This document shows positions 16,818-24,684 of a stretch of DNA of 53,737 nt, piece after piece. The position numbers and the translations under genes are program-made. The DNA comes from an uncultured Bacilli bacterium. GTDB lineage: Bacteria; Bacillota_I; Bacilli_A; RFN20; CAG-288. The notes beneath the pieces were generated by a model. It had not been told where the DNA came from and did not search any database. It saw only the letters and a program-made list of their open reading frames with translations. How positions within the stretch are numbered: the stretch's first letter is position 1; each line of letters opens with the position of its first letter. The DNA lies in assembly GCA_934725685.1 (NCBI GenBank), contig CAKVBX010000008.1, positions 1 through 53,737 of the forward strand. The letters run 5' to 3'.

Positions 16818-19775
16818 TTAGATAATCTGAATGTTCTTTTTCCGGAAGATCGGAGCGAGGATTTCGTGGACGAGGAGCGGAACGGCTGCCATGGCGGCAA
16901 GAATCAACCATTCGGAGAATAGGAGCTGTGTCGTCTTGAACGGAGAGGAGAGGAACGGAAGTTCGGTGACGGCAATCTGTAGAGCGAAACCTAAGATGAA
17001 GGAGATGAGAAGCATCCAGTTTCCGTCGCGGAAGACATGGAGGAAGCTTCTTCGTAAGTCGGTCATGCCGACCATGTGGAAAATCTGGGACATGGCAAGA
17101 ACGGTGAAGGCGAAGGTCATGGCCTGTTCATGGACGGAGATGAATCCATCCGTGAACTGAATGGCGTTGAGTTCTTCTTCCGTCTGATAGATTTGAGAGA
17201 ACGTCGGTGTGCCGGAGAAGGAAGTGTGCTTGATACCGATGTATCCGTAGCTTCCGTCGGCGAGAACGACACGGGAATTGAGGCAGTTGACGAAACCTGT
17301 CCAGGACCAGGACCAGGAATCGGCATTGGCCTGGAGTCCGTTGAAGGAACCGAATTCATAGGTTCCCATATGGAGGAAGGCTGGGATGAGGAAGGCGATG
17401 ATGGTGATGAGGAAGATGACGACACCATATCCTAAAGTGAAGGCGAATCCGCCGTGGGCGAAGACGCCGTCCTTTGGATTGCGCGGCTTCTGTTTCATGA
17501 TGTCCTTTTCCTTCTTGTCCATAGAAAGGGCAATGGCGGGAAGAGAATCGGTGATGAGGTTGATCCAGAGAATCTGCAGTGTGGCAAGCGGAGAGGGGAG
17601 GCCGAGAAGCAGGACGAAGAACATGGTGAGGACTTCACCGAAGTTGGAGGAGAGGAGATAGAAGATGGCTTTTTTGACGTTGGAGAAGATGCCTCTCCCT
17701 TCTTCGACTGCCTTTTCGATGGAAGCGAAGTTGTCATCGGTGAGGACCATGTCGGCGGCAGATTTGGCAACGTCGGTACCGGTGATGCCCATGGCGATGC
17801 CGATATCGGCTGCCTTGAGGGAAGGGGCGTCGTTGACACCGTCACCGGTCATGGAGACGATATGGCCATTGGCGCGGAGCGCTTTGACAATCTGGACTTT
17901 GTTCTCCGGAGAGACACGAGCGAAGACGTTGGCGGTCTCCACTTTCTTTTTCAGCTCTTCTTCGCTGAGATGATTGAGCTCATCGCCGGAGCAGCATTCT
18001 TCGATACTTTCGGCGATGCCGAGATTCTTGGCGATGGCAAAGGCGGTGTCTTTGTGGTCGCCGGTGATCATGACGGTGCGGATGCCGGCTTCCTTGAACT
18101 TGCTGACTGCTGGGGCAGCCTCTTCTCGTTCGGGATCGATCATGCCGACCATACCGACATAGACGAGGTGCTCTTCCTTCATTCTTTTGTCATCTTCGTG
18201 ATAATGGTAGGCGAAGGCGAGGACACGGTAGGCTTCTTCCGCCATGGCTTTACTGGCTCTGTTGATGGCATCGATGTCTTCTTCGGTAATCGGAGAGACG
18301 ACACCATTCTTTTCGATGTATTCGGTATGTTTGAGGATGGAGTCGAGGGCACCTTTGGTATAGATGATTCTCTTTCCGTTGTAGCTGTTTTCGACCGACA
18401 TCATCTTTCTGACGGAATCGAAGGGGAGCTCGTCGAGTCGGTTCTGCTCTTTCTCTTCAATCGTTTCTTTTTCGTAGCCGAAGGTCTTGGCATAATCGAG
18501 CAGGGCGAGTTCGGTCGGATCTCCGTACCGGTCTCCTTTGATGGAGGCGTTGGAGCAGAGCATCATGCCCTTGCTGAGGAAGGCGACCTTGGCGACATCA
18601 ATCTTATCTCCGTCAAAGGTCTCTCCGTCGAGATAGACCTTCTTGACGGTCATTTTGTTCTGAGTCAGGGTACCGGTCTTATCGGAACAGACGACGGTGA
18701 CGGAACCGAGCGTCTCGACCGAGGGAAGCTTTCTGACAATGGTGTTGACTTTGACCATCTTGCCTACACCGAGGGCTAGGGCAATTGTGACAATGGCGGA
18801 AAGTCCTTCCGGAATGGCGGCGACGGCTAAGGCGATGGATTCTTCGAATAAGTCGAGGGTTTCCCAGCCGAGCTTTGACCAATCTCCGCCGGATGTGGCG
18901 ATGTTGATGATGGCCCAGATAAAGCCAGCGAGGAATGTGACAATGACAATGACAAGACAGATGATTCCTAACTGCTTGGAAAGGACGGCGAGCTTTTTCT
19001 GAAGCGGAGTCTCATCGTCTTCGCTCTCGCTGAGCATTGTCGCAATCTTACCGACTTCGGTATTCATACCGGTGCCGGTGACGATACCGAGTCCTCTGCC
19101 GTAGGAAATCGGGCATGAGGAGAAGACCATATTGGATTTGTCGTTTGTGACGACATCTTCCTTCAGAATGGATTTGGCATCTTTTTCTGCAGGAACGGAT
19201 TCGCCGGTGAGGCTTGATTCATCGCTCTTCAAATCAACGGAAGCGATGAGACGGATATCGGCAGGAGCGATGGTTCCTTCCTCGAGGACAACAAGGTCGC
19301 CCGGAACGATGTCTTCGCTCTTGATGTTGACATTCTTGCCGTCTCTTTTGACGGTGCACATCGGGGAAGCGAGTTTCTTCAGGGCATCGAGGGACTGTTC
19401 TGCCTTCTGTTCCTGGATGGAACCGATAAGGGCGTTAATGATGACGATGGCGATGATGACAATGGCATCAATCCATTCATCGCTCTTTTTGCCCATGGCG
19501 AGGTTGACGAAGAAAATAACGAGGGAAATGACGGCAGCGATGAGAAGGACGATGACCATCGGTTCGATGAACTGCTTCAGGAACTTGATGATGAAAGGAT
19601 CCTTCTTTCCTTCTTCCAGCTTGTTCTTCCCGTATTCTTCCAGTCTTCTCTTCGCTTCTTCTTCGCTCAGACCGTTCTTGAGATCGGTCTGAAAATGTTC
19701 TCCGGTCTCTTCAATGCTTTTTGCATGAGACGGAAAAACATCCTGAGCTTTCTTCTTCTCTTCTACTTTCTTCAT
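16818..19775 (-). CDS. P2-type cation ATPase, probable Mn2+/Ca2+ exporter
   Basis: An ATP-driven membrane pump of 985 residues, usual for P2-type pumps. In order: an N-terminal cation-ATPase domain, TM1-2, the actuator loop with LTGESVPAE, and TM4 with AIPEGLSA, the Ca/Mn-type PEGL. The phosphorylated Asp is in SDKTGTLTQNK, the nucleotide domain follows, then the hinge GDGVNDAPSLKAAD and C-terminal membrane helices. The ATG at 19775 is preceded by AAAGGG; an in-frame GTG at 19796 falls inside the riboswitch. The protein alone would be called a calcium pump. A yybP-ykoY manganese riboswitch in the leader makes Mn2+ export the likelier job, as for the P-type ATPase YoaB of Lactococcus. Transcription comes from a promoter at 19908-19936. 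Confidence 0.93.
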   Translation of the reverse strand: MKKVEEKKKAQDVFPSHAKSIEETGEHFQTDLKNGLSEEEAKRRLEEYGKNKLEEGKKDPFIIKFLKQFIEPMVIVLLIAAVISLVIFFVNLAMGKKSDEWIDAIVIIAIVIINALIGSIQEQKAEQSLDALKKLASPMCTVKRDGKNVNIKSEDIVPGDLVVLEEGTIAPADIRLIASVDLKSDESSLTGESVPAEKDAKSILKEDVVTNDKSNMVFSSCPISYGRGLGIVTGTGMNTEVGKIATMLSESEDDETPLQKKLAVLSKQLGIICLVIVIVTFLAGFIWAIINIATSGGDWSKLGWETLDLFEESIALAVAAIPEGLSAIVTIALALGVGKMVKVNTIVRKLPSVETLGSVTVVCSDKTGTLTQNKMTVKKVYLDGETFDGDKIDVAKVAFLSKGMMLCSNASIKGDRYGDPTELALLDYAKTFGYEKETIEEKEQNRLDELPFDSVRKMMSVENSYNGKRIIYTKGALDSILKHTEYIEKNGVVSPITEEDIDAINRASKAMAEEAYRVLAFAYHYHEDDKRMKEEHLVYVGMVGMIDPEREEAAPAVSKFKEAGIRTVMITGDHKDTAFAIAKNLGIAESIEECCSGDELNHLSEEELKKKVETANVFARVSPENKVQIVKALRANGHIVSMTGDGVNDAPSLKAADIGIAMGITGTDVAKSAADMVLTDDNFASIEKAVEEGRGIFSNVKKAIFYLLSSNFGEVLTMFFVLLLGLPSPLATLQILWINLITDSLPAIALSMDKKEKDIMKQKPRNPKDGVFAHGGFAFTLGYGVVIFLITIIAFLIPAFLHMGTYEFGSFNGLQANADSWSWSWTGFVNCLNSRVVLADGSYGYIGIKHTSFSGTPTFSQIYQTEEELNAIQFTDGFISVHEQAMTFAFTVLAMSQIFHMVGMTDLRRSFLHVFRDGNWMLLISFILGFALQIAVTELPFLSSPFKTTQLLFSEWLILAAMAAVPLLVHEILAPIFRKKNIQII

Positions 19776-19793
19776 GGTGAAATAACCCTTTGT

Positions 19794-19897
19794 CACTGCC
19801 CGGTCTTGTTGCCGGTAAGATTCCGGTTGTCACCCGGTAGGCTATTCAGCCTTCGTGCTGTCGAGTGACAAAAATCCAACTACTCCCCAAAACAGTG
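19794..19897 (-). promoter_or_regulatory. yybP-ykoY manganese riboswitch
   Basis: On the minus strand the leader holds the family hallmark GGGGAGTAG (19888-19880), hairpin-forming sequence, then the second hallmark CAAGACC (about 19808-19802). The outer stem P1 is CACTG (19897-19893) with CAGTG (19798-19794). The class binds Mn2+ and turns on exporters when Mn2+ is high. P1 ends 18 bases before the ATPase ATG and close to its AAAGGG site, and no terminator hairpin intervenes, so control is probably at translation initiation. Confidence 0.88.
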
Positions 19898-19907
19898 GTA
19901 CTGCATT

Positions 19908-19936
19908 ATTATAGGAAAAGGAAAGGGATGAAACAA
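19908..19936 (-). promoter_or_regulatory. Promoter of the riboswitch-ATPase transcript
   Basis: Read on the minus strand, TTGTTT is followed after exactly 17 bp by a perfect TATAAT. It lies about ten bases before the riboswitch P1 stem, which fits transcription starting just upstream of the aptamer. Confidence 0.65.
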
Positions 19937-19942
19937 TGAGTG

Positions 19943-19976
19943 AAAACTGTTTTTCCTGACTTCGGACAGAAAAACA
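19943..19976 (-). terminator. Terminator of the HAD phosphatase gene
   Basis: On the minus strand CTGTTTTTC pairs with GAAAAACAG around a short loop and is followed by TTTTCA. It lies about 25 bases after the HAD stop codon and directly ahead of the ATPase promoter. Confidence 0.7.
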
Positions 19977-20001
19977 GCTCTTGTTCAAAAAAGATTGTGG
20001 T

Positions 20002-20664
20002 TCACACAATCTCAGGATAGGAAGTGATATAGAAATCCGAGTTCTCGATGATTTCCCTTGCGTCTTTCCGGTTTCCTTTGTCATAGACGGCTGCGACACG
20101 GAATCCTGCATTGTGGGCAGTTCGCACGGCGATGAGGATATCTTCGAAGACGAGGGTCTCTTTCGGTTCGGTATGCATGAATTCAGCCAGTTTCTGATAG
20201 ATGAGTGGCTCTCCTTTGGTGCTGTTGAGATCGTTGACGTTGAGTGCATGGGAGAAGAATTCGTCAAGCCTGTTTCTTTTCAGACAGGGCTCATAGAGTT
20301 CTTTTCTGTTTGCCGTGGCGAGGGTGATGGGAAGTTTTAGTTCGTTCTTGATATAGGCGAGGAATTCTTTGGCTCCCGGTTTGGCGAGGATATCGTTACG
20401 ATAGGCTTCCATGGACCAGTCGGTCCATATTTTCATGATTTCCTCGATGGATTCCTGAAATCCGTATTCGTTCTTTGTGAATTTTGCGATATCGACAAAA
20501 TTCATGTGAGCGATTCTCTGCTCATATTCTTCCGGAACTTCTCTCTGGTGAAGGAGGAAGAAACGTCGGTCGATATCGGCCCAGATGCCGAGGGAATCGA
20601 CGAGCGTTCCGTCCATGTCGAAGATGCATCCTTTGATGCCTTGGAATAAATCTTTTCTTTTCAT
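20002..20664 (-). CDS. HAD-superfamily phosphatase, beta-phosphoglucomutase-like
   Basis: A 220-residue HAD hydrolase. Motif I is FDMDGTLVDS (residues 15-24) with both catalytic Asp, motif II is the Thr in LATANRKE, and motifs III/IV lie around KGEPLIYQK and VFEDILIAV. The cap follows motif I (class C1), which fits sugar-phosphate phosphatases and beta-phosphoglucomutases. The substrate cannot be told. There is no Shine-Dalgarno site: a TAGAAT hexamer lies eight bases before the ATG, so the mRNA is probably leaderless. It is divergent from the exonuclease gene, which starts the same way. Confidence 0.88.
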   Translation of the reverse strand: MKRKDLFQGIKGCIFDMDGTLVDSLGIWADIDRRFFLLHQREVPEEYEQRIAHMNFVDIAKFTKNEYGFQESIEEIMKIWTDWSMEAYRNDILAKPGAKEFLAYIKNELKLPITLATANRKELYEPCLKRNRLDEFFSHALNVNDLNSTKGEPLIYQKLAEFMHTEPKETLVFEDILIAVRTAHNAGFRVAAVYDKGNRKDAREIIENSDFYITSYPEIV

Positions 20665-20777
20665 ATGGGAATATTCTAATCAAAAGAGAAAAAGAAAGAA
20701 ATTCCGTGGATGGAATATCGTCGATTTTTGTCTTCTTTGTCTCTTTTCGTTTTCGAATGCTGATACAATATTGAAGT

Positions 20778-21722
20778 ATGAATTATGTCTTTTTTGATGT
20801 GGAATGTGCCAACTGTCTCAATGGGGAAGGCAAAATGTGTTCCTTCGGTTTTGTCAAAACCGATGAGGCTTTCCACATCCTGAAAAAGAAAGATATTCTG
20901 ATGAATCCGAATGCGAAGTTTCTTCTCGGCAACGTGAGGACGGGAGAAGGAATCAAACTCGCCTATCCACTTTACCGTTTCCAGCGTGCTTTCACGTTTC
21001 CGAAGTTCTATCAGGAAATCAAAGAGCTTCTCGAAGACAAAGATACCATCTGTTTCGGTTTTGCCGTCCATCAGGATGTTTCCTATCTCTCCTATACTTG
21101 TACGAGATATTCGCTTCCTGTCATCAGGTTCCGTTTCTTCGATATTCAGAAAATGGAACAGCGGATGTATCAGAGAAAGAATCCGAGCGGGCTCGACCAT
21201 CTGATCGAGCAGTTCTCCTTGAACAGCTTTACGTATCATCGGAGCGACGATGATGCTTTGATGACGATGGAAGTGTTCCTCCGTCTGCTTCAGGAAAAGA
21301 ACATCACTGTAAAGGAATCACTTGAACTCTATCCGGATTGTCTCAATGATACGGATTATTTTCTCTTTGTGCTGAAAGAAAACAGGCTCCGGAAAGAGAA
21401 AAAGAAAGAAGTCTCAAAGAAAAGAGAGGAGTTCTTCAATTGCGGGGAACTGAAGGAAGACTTAAGCCATTTCGATAAGTTCTTTTGGAAGAAGAAGTTC
21501 TTTGTTTTTTATTCTGTTTTCGCAGAGGAGGCCGACGAAATTCTGAAGTATAAAGAGGTATTCTATAAGAAAGGCGGAAAGATTGTTTACGCATTGGAAG
21601 AAGCGGATTATATTGTTCTTTTTGATAGAAAAGAACTGGAAAATACTAGAATACCAGAAGAAAAGAAGAGAAAACTTAAGTGCATTTCTTATCGTACGTT
21701 CATAGAGAATCTGAAGAAATAA
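20778..21722 (+). CDS. DEDDh 3'-5' exonuclease with C-terminal BRCT-like region
   Basis: A 314-residue protein with a DnaQ-type exonuclease domain in the first 170 residues. The acidic set is D7 and E9 (FDVEC), D100 (VHQDVSYL), and H154 with D159 (HRSDDDAL), giving a complete DEDDh site. After a basic linker (about residues 200-225), residues 240-314 look like a BRCT fold, with a conserved-looking KIVYALEEADYIVLFD. This resembles the exonuclease-BRCT fusions of Bacillota. A role in trimming DNA ends or editing is likely, but the substrate is unknown. A TACAAT hexamer sits eight bases before the ATG with no Shine-Dalgarno site, so translation is probably leaderless. Confidence 0.85.
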   Translation: MNYVFFDVECANCLNGEGKMCSFGFVKTDEAFHILKKKDILMNPNAKFLLGNVRTGEGIKLAYPLYRFQRAFTFPKFYQEIKELLEDKDTICFGFAVHQDVSYLSYTCTRYSLPVIRFRFFDIQKMEQRMYQRKNPSGLDHLIEQFSLNSFTYHRSDDDALMTMEVFLRLLQEKNITVKESLELYPDCLNDTDYFLFVLKENRLRKEKKKEVSKKREEFFNCGELKEDLSHFDKFFWKKKFFVFYSVFAEEADEILKYKEVFYKKGGKIVYALEEADYIVLFDRKELENTRIPEEKKRKLKCISYRTFIENLKK

Positions 21723-21763
21723 ACTTTAATTATTTTGTAAAAGTTGGTTAAATAACACATAAA

Positions 21764-21802
21764 AAATCGCCTTTCTTCCTTTGAAGAGAGGCGATTTGAT
21801 TT
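21764..21802. terminator. Bidirectional terminator
   Basis: AAATCGCCTTTCTT pairs with AAGAGAGGCGATTT (one G-T pair) around a six-base loop. The plus strand continues with GATTTTTC and the minus strand with TTTATG after an A-run. It serves the exonuclease gene and the converging pfkB-family gene. Confidence 0.85.
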
Positions 21803-21812
21803 TTCAGTCTGA

Positions 21813-22742
21813 TTACTTGATCAGGGTGACCTTAATCTGCGGGAGCAAGGACTTCCAGAGCTTATAGGATCCTAAGTGTTCGCTGAAAGCAGTTGCGCCG
21901 CCGGCAGCCATCGAATACTGAAGTCTTTTTTCGATGCTGACCTTTTCAGAAAGTCCTTTGATGAAACCGGAGATGGAGGAATCACCGGCTCCGACTGCAG
22001 AAATCTGTGTGCCGTGTGCGTTGGAGCAGTGATAGATGTGACCGTCTTCCGCAAAGTAATAGGCACCTTTGCTTCCTCTTGTGACAAGGACGGAGATAGG
22101 TCCTTTCTTCTTGAGTTCTTCGCCACCAGCGAGGATGTCCTCATCGGTGTTCATTGGTTTTCCTAAGAGTTCCGCAAGTTCCTCATCGTTCGGCTTGATC
22201 ATGAATGGACGGGTGGGAAGAGCTCTTTCCAAGGATTCACCGGTGGTGTCGAGAATGGCGATGGCACCGACAGGATTGAGGTATTCCGAAATGATTTTGG
22301 CATAGAGTCCCTTGTCTTCCTGACCTAAGGAACCGGAAAGAATCATGATGTCATCCTTCTTGATGTTCTTCTTGATATAAGTGAAGAGTTTCTCAAGACC
22401 TTTTTCCTTGACCTTCGGTGCTTCGACATTGAAACGGGTATCCATATGCGGACCAGTGATCATGACATTGAGTCTGGAATTGCCTTCAGTGGGAAGGTAA
22501 ATGGCTTTGTCATATTCCTTGTCGATGATGTCTCTCATCTGTTTTCCCATGGAACCGCCGAGTGCGACGATCGGAATGTTCTTGACGCGGAGGTTGTTGA
22601 GCATTCTGGCGACGGTGATGCCTTTTCCGCCGAGGGAGAAGCCATCATCCTTGAGTCGGTTGGTGCATCCGACATTGAGTTCTTTGTCTCCGAGATTGAG
22701 ACTGTAGTCCATCGCAGGTGCGATAGTAAGTGAATAAATCAT
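21813..22742 (-). CDS. PfkB-family kinase, 1-phosphofructokinase/tagatose-6-phosphate kinase type
   Basis: A 309-residue ribokinase-fold enzyme that should phosphorylate a sugar phosphate with ATP. The first signature region reads SLGGKGITVARML (about residues 36-48), as in FruK/LacC where GGKGxN-like residues bind the substrate. The second signature is AVGAGDSSISGFI (about 249-261) with the catalytic Asp in GAGD. Length matches FruK. A strong AAAGGAG precedes the ATG. It lies 34 bases after a DeoR-type regulator, the usual fruR-fruK order. No PTS fructose permease follows, because a terminator closes the unit. Fructose-1-phosphate is the likeliest substrate, tagatose-6-phosphate the alternative. 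Confidence 0.85.
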   Translation of the reverse strand: MIYSLTIAPAMDYSLNLGDKELNVGCTNRLKDDGFSLGGKGITVARMLNNLRVKNIPIVALGGSMGKQMRDIIDKEYDKAIYLPTEGNSRLNVMITGPHMDTRFNVEAPKVKEKGLEKLFTYIKKNIKKDDIMILSGSLGQEDKGLYAKIISEYLNPVGAIAILDTTGESLERALPTRPFMIKPNDEELAELLGKPMNTDEDILAGGEELKKKGPISVLVTRGSKGAYYFAEDGHIYHCSNAHGTQISAVGAGDSSISGFIKGLSEKVSIEKRLQYSMAAGGATAFSEHLGSYKLWKSLLPQIKVTLIK

Positions 22743-22776
22743 TTTCGATCTCCTTTTCTGTATTGATATATTGAAT

Positions 22777-23562
22777 TTAAATCGAATCTTTTTTGGGAAC
22801 GTCGACTTTGATCATCTTGGCAATGGAACGATATTTGTCATCAATCTGCTCTGTGATGATGACAGGCCTAGAGAAGTCCGAGAAGGTTGCCGTTGCAATC
22901 CGATCGAACTTGGTGTGATCGGCAAGGATATAGGATGCGAAGCATTTGTTGATGGCTGCCGATTTGACGGCGCATTCCTGAGGATCTGGTGTGGTGAACT
23001 TGGCCTGAGGATGGATACCATTCGTTCCGAAGAATCCGATGTCGAAGTTGAATTTACGGAGGAATTCGAGTGCATAGGATCCGATGAAGGCATTTGTGGT
23101 AAGCTTCAGCTCACCGCCTGTGACATAGCAGGTCATTCCTTTCTCCGTCAGTTTCTGTGCTAAGAGCGGAGAGTTTGTGATGTAGCAGATGTTGCGGTGA
23201 TTAGGAAGATAAGGAATCATGCTTGCAACGGTTGTGGAGGCATCCATATAGATGCAGGAACCGTCTTTGACAAAGGAAGCTGCTTTCTTGGCGATGTATT
23301 TTTTGACTTCCGGTTCCGTTCTTTCTCTTTCGAGGTACTCTTTGTCGAGACGGTCGAATTTGAAGTTTCCGGAGAAGTGAAGACTTGCGGCGCCGCCATG
23401 GACACGCATCAGCTGATGCTGTGATGCCATTCTCTGAAGGTCGCGACGGATGGTCGATTCACTGGTCTTGAAATATTCGGCGAGATTCTCGACAGCGACA
23501 AACTGGCTTGGACTTTCATCCAATAATCTGAGGATTTCACTGTCTCTTGTTTTAAAACTCAT
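22777..23562 (-). CDS. DeoR-family sugar-phosphate regulator
   Basis: A 261-residue repressor with the family plan. The N-terminal helix-turn-helix is about residues 20-60, with recognition-helix sequence TSESTIRRDLQRM followed by the HGGA hinge (RVHGGAAS). The C-terminal sugar-phosphate sensor domain has DASTT (about residue 108), FFGTNGI and ADHTKF. Such proteins usually repress the next genes and are released by a phosphorylated sugar, here probably the substrate or product of the downstream kinase. A CGGAG site precedes the ATG. Candidate operator repeats lie 33-63 bases upstream, consistent with autoregulation of the pair. Confidence 0.9.
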   Translation of the reverse strand: MSFKTRDSEILRLLDESPSQFVAVENLAEYFKTSESTIRRDLQRMASQHQLMRVHGGAASLHFSGNFKFDRLDKEYLERERTEPEVKKYIAKKAASFVKDGSCIYMDASTTVASMIPYLPNHRNICYITNSPLLAQKLTEKGMTCYVTGGELKLTTNAFIGSYALEFLRKFNFDIGFFGTNGIHPQAKFTTPDPQECAVKSAAINKCFASYILADHTKFDRIATATFSDFSRPVIITEQIDDKYRSIAKMIKVDVPKKDSI

Positions 23563-23594
23563 AATAAAAAATCTCCGTAGTTTATTTTACTATG

Positions 23595-23625
23595 TTTTGC
23601 GCAAAAATAGTAGATGCTTTGCGTA
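23595..23625 (-). promoter_or_regulatory. Candidate DeoR operator repeats
   Basis: On the minus strand TACGCAAA (23625-23618) and TGCGCAAA (23603-23596) form a direct repeat 22 bp apart, two helical turns. The second lies inside the palindrome TTTTGCGCAAAA (23595-23606). The site is just upstream of the deoR-type start codon. The binding role is inferred from position and spacing. Confidence 0.4.
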
Positions 23626-23688
23626 TTTCAGTCATATTAAGTGGACAAAACCGAATTAAATGAATTCAAAATATGCGTTTTCCGTTTT

Positions 23689-24684
23689 TCAATGACCGAT
23701 ATTGCATTCTTGCTCAATCTGAGTGATTGCGTTCAGATAGTCTTTTTTGCTGGAGCAATGGACAAGGAGGCTACGGTATTTCTTGGAATCGGAAAAGCCT
23801 TTCATGTAATTGACGGCAAAGCTTCTCATGATGGAAGCGGCGCTATGTTCCTCCTTGATGGAGAAGATAAGGTCGATATGTTTCTTCAAATCGGAAAGTT
23901 GTCCGGAGAGTGTCGTTTCCTCTTTCATTAGCCCCTCTTCTTTTCGAATCATATCGGAAAAGATTTTCGGATAACCGATGGCGTGTTGACCAATCATCAC
24001 GGCATCGGCCTGTGTCTCAGAAAGGACGGAGAGGAAGTTGTCCTGAGTGATTTCTCCGTTGGCGATGACCGGAATGCTCAGATGATTCTTGATATCGCGG
24101 ATCACATCATAATGAACAGGGGAGGAAAAAAACTCGTTCCGTGTCCTTCCGTGGACAGCGAGTGCCTGAACTCCGGTATCCTGAATTTTCAGGGCGAGTG
24201 GAACAATGTCCTTGATTTCGGAATAACCGATGCGAATTTTCACAATGACAGGTTTACTTGACAGAGAAACCATTTTTCTTAAAAGCGATAGAAGCTCCTC
24301 TTCTCTGTTAAGCCAGTAACTTCCCGCTCTTTGTTTGATTACCTTAGGAACAGGACAACCGCAATTGAAGTCGAGAAAATCGTATTTTCCGTTTTCTTCG
24401 ATGAGTGGAATCGTCTTTAGAATCGATTCTTCTTTTCCACCGAAAATCTGAAGGGCCAATTTCCCTTCGGGGCAGTTCTCTTTATCGAGCTTTGTCTGTC
24501 TGATATCTTCTATAGTCAGTTTGGAACCATAGTAAAGTGCTTCACAGGATTCCATCTCCGTATAAAGGAGCCGAGCCCCTTTATCGTAGGAGATTTTTCT
24601 CATTGCATAATCAGTAAAACCGGCAAGAGGTGCCAAAGCATAGCGGTTGCCGATTTCGATTCCAGCGATATTCCAGGTCTTCAT
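23689..24684 (-). CDS. dus: tRNA-dihydrouridine synthase
   Basis: Reduces uridine to dihydrouridine in the tRNA D-loop using FMN and NADPH. The 331-residue protein shows LAPLAGFTDYAMR at the FMN site (about residues 17-29), the catalytic Cys in FNCGCPVPKV (about 108-117), and HGRTRNEFF and IANGEI of the TIM barrel. It is closest in look to the DusB group. The ATG overlaps the stop of the DUF3137 gene (ATGA) and has no good site of its own, so translation is coupled. It is the last gene of the DUF523-DUF3137-dus unit. Confidence 0.93.
   Translation of the reverse strand: MKTWNIAGIEIGNRYALAPLAGFTDYAMRKISYDKGARLLYTEMESCEALYYGSKLTIEDIRQTKLDKENCPEGKLALQIFGGKEESILKTIPLIEENGKYDFLDFNCGCPVPKVIKQRAGSYWLNREEELLSLLRKMVSLSSKPVIVKIRIGYSEIKDIVPLALKIQDTGVQALAVHGRTRNEFFSSPVHYDVIRDIKNHLSIPVIANGEITQDNFLSVLSETQADAVMIGQHAIGYPKIFSDMIRKEEGLMKEETTLSGQLSDLKKHIDLIFSIKEEHSAASIMRSFAVNYMKGFSDSKKYRSLLVHCSSKKDYLNAITQIEQECNIGH

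Noticed and set aside
17454..18779. A 441-codon plus-strand frame inside the P-type ATPase
   Set aside because: It is antisense to the catalytic core with all P-type motifs on the other strand, has no promoter or ribosome site, and has a low-complexity Asp/Gly composition typical of a shadow.
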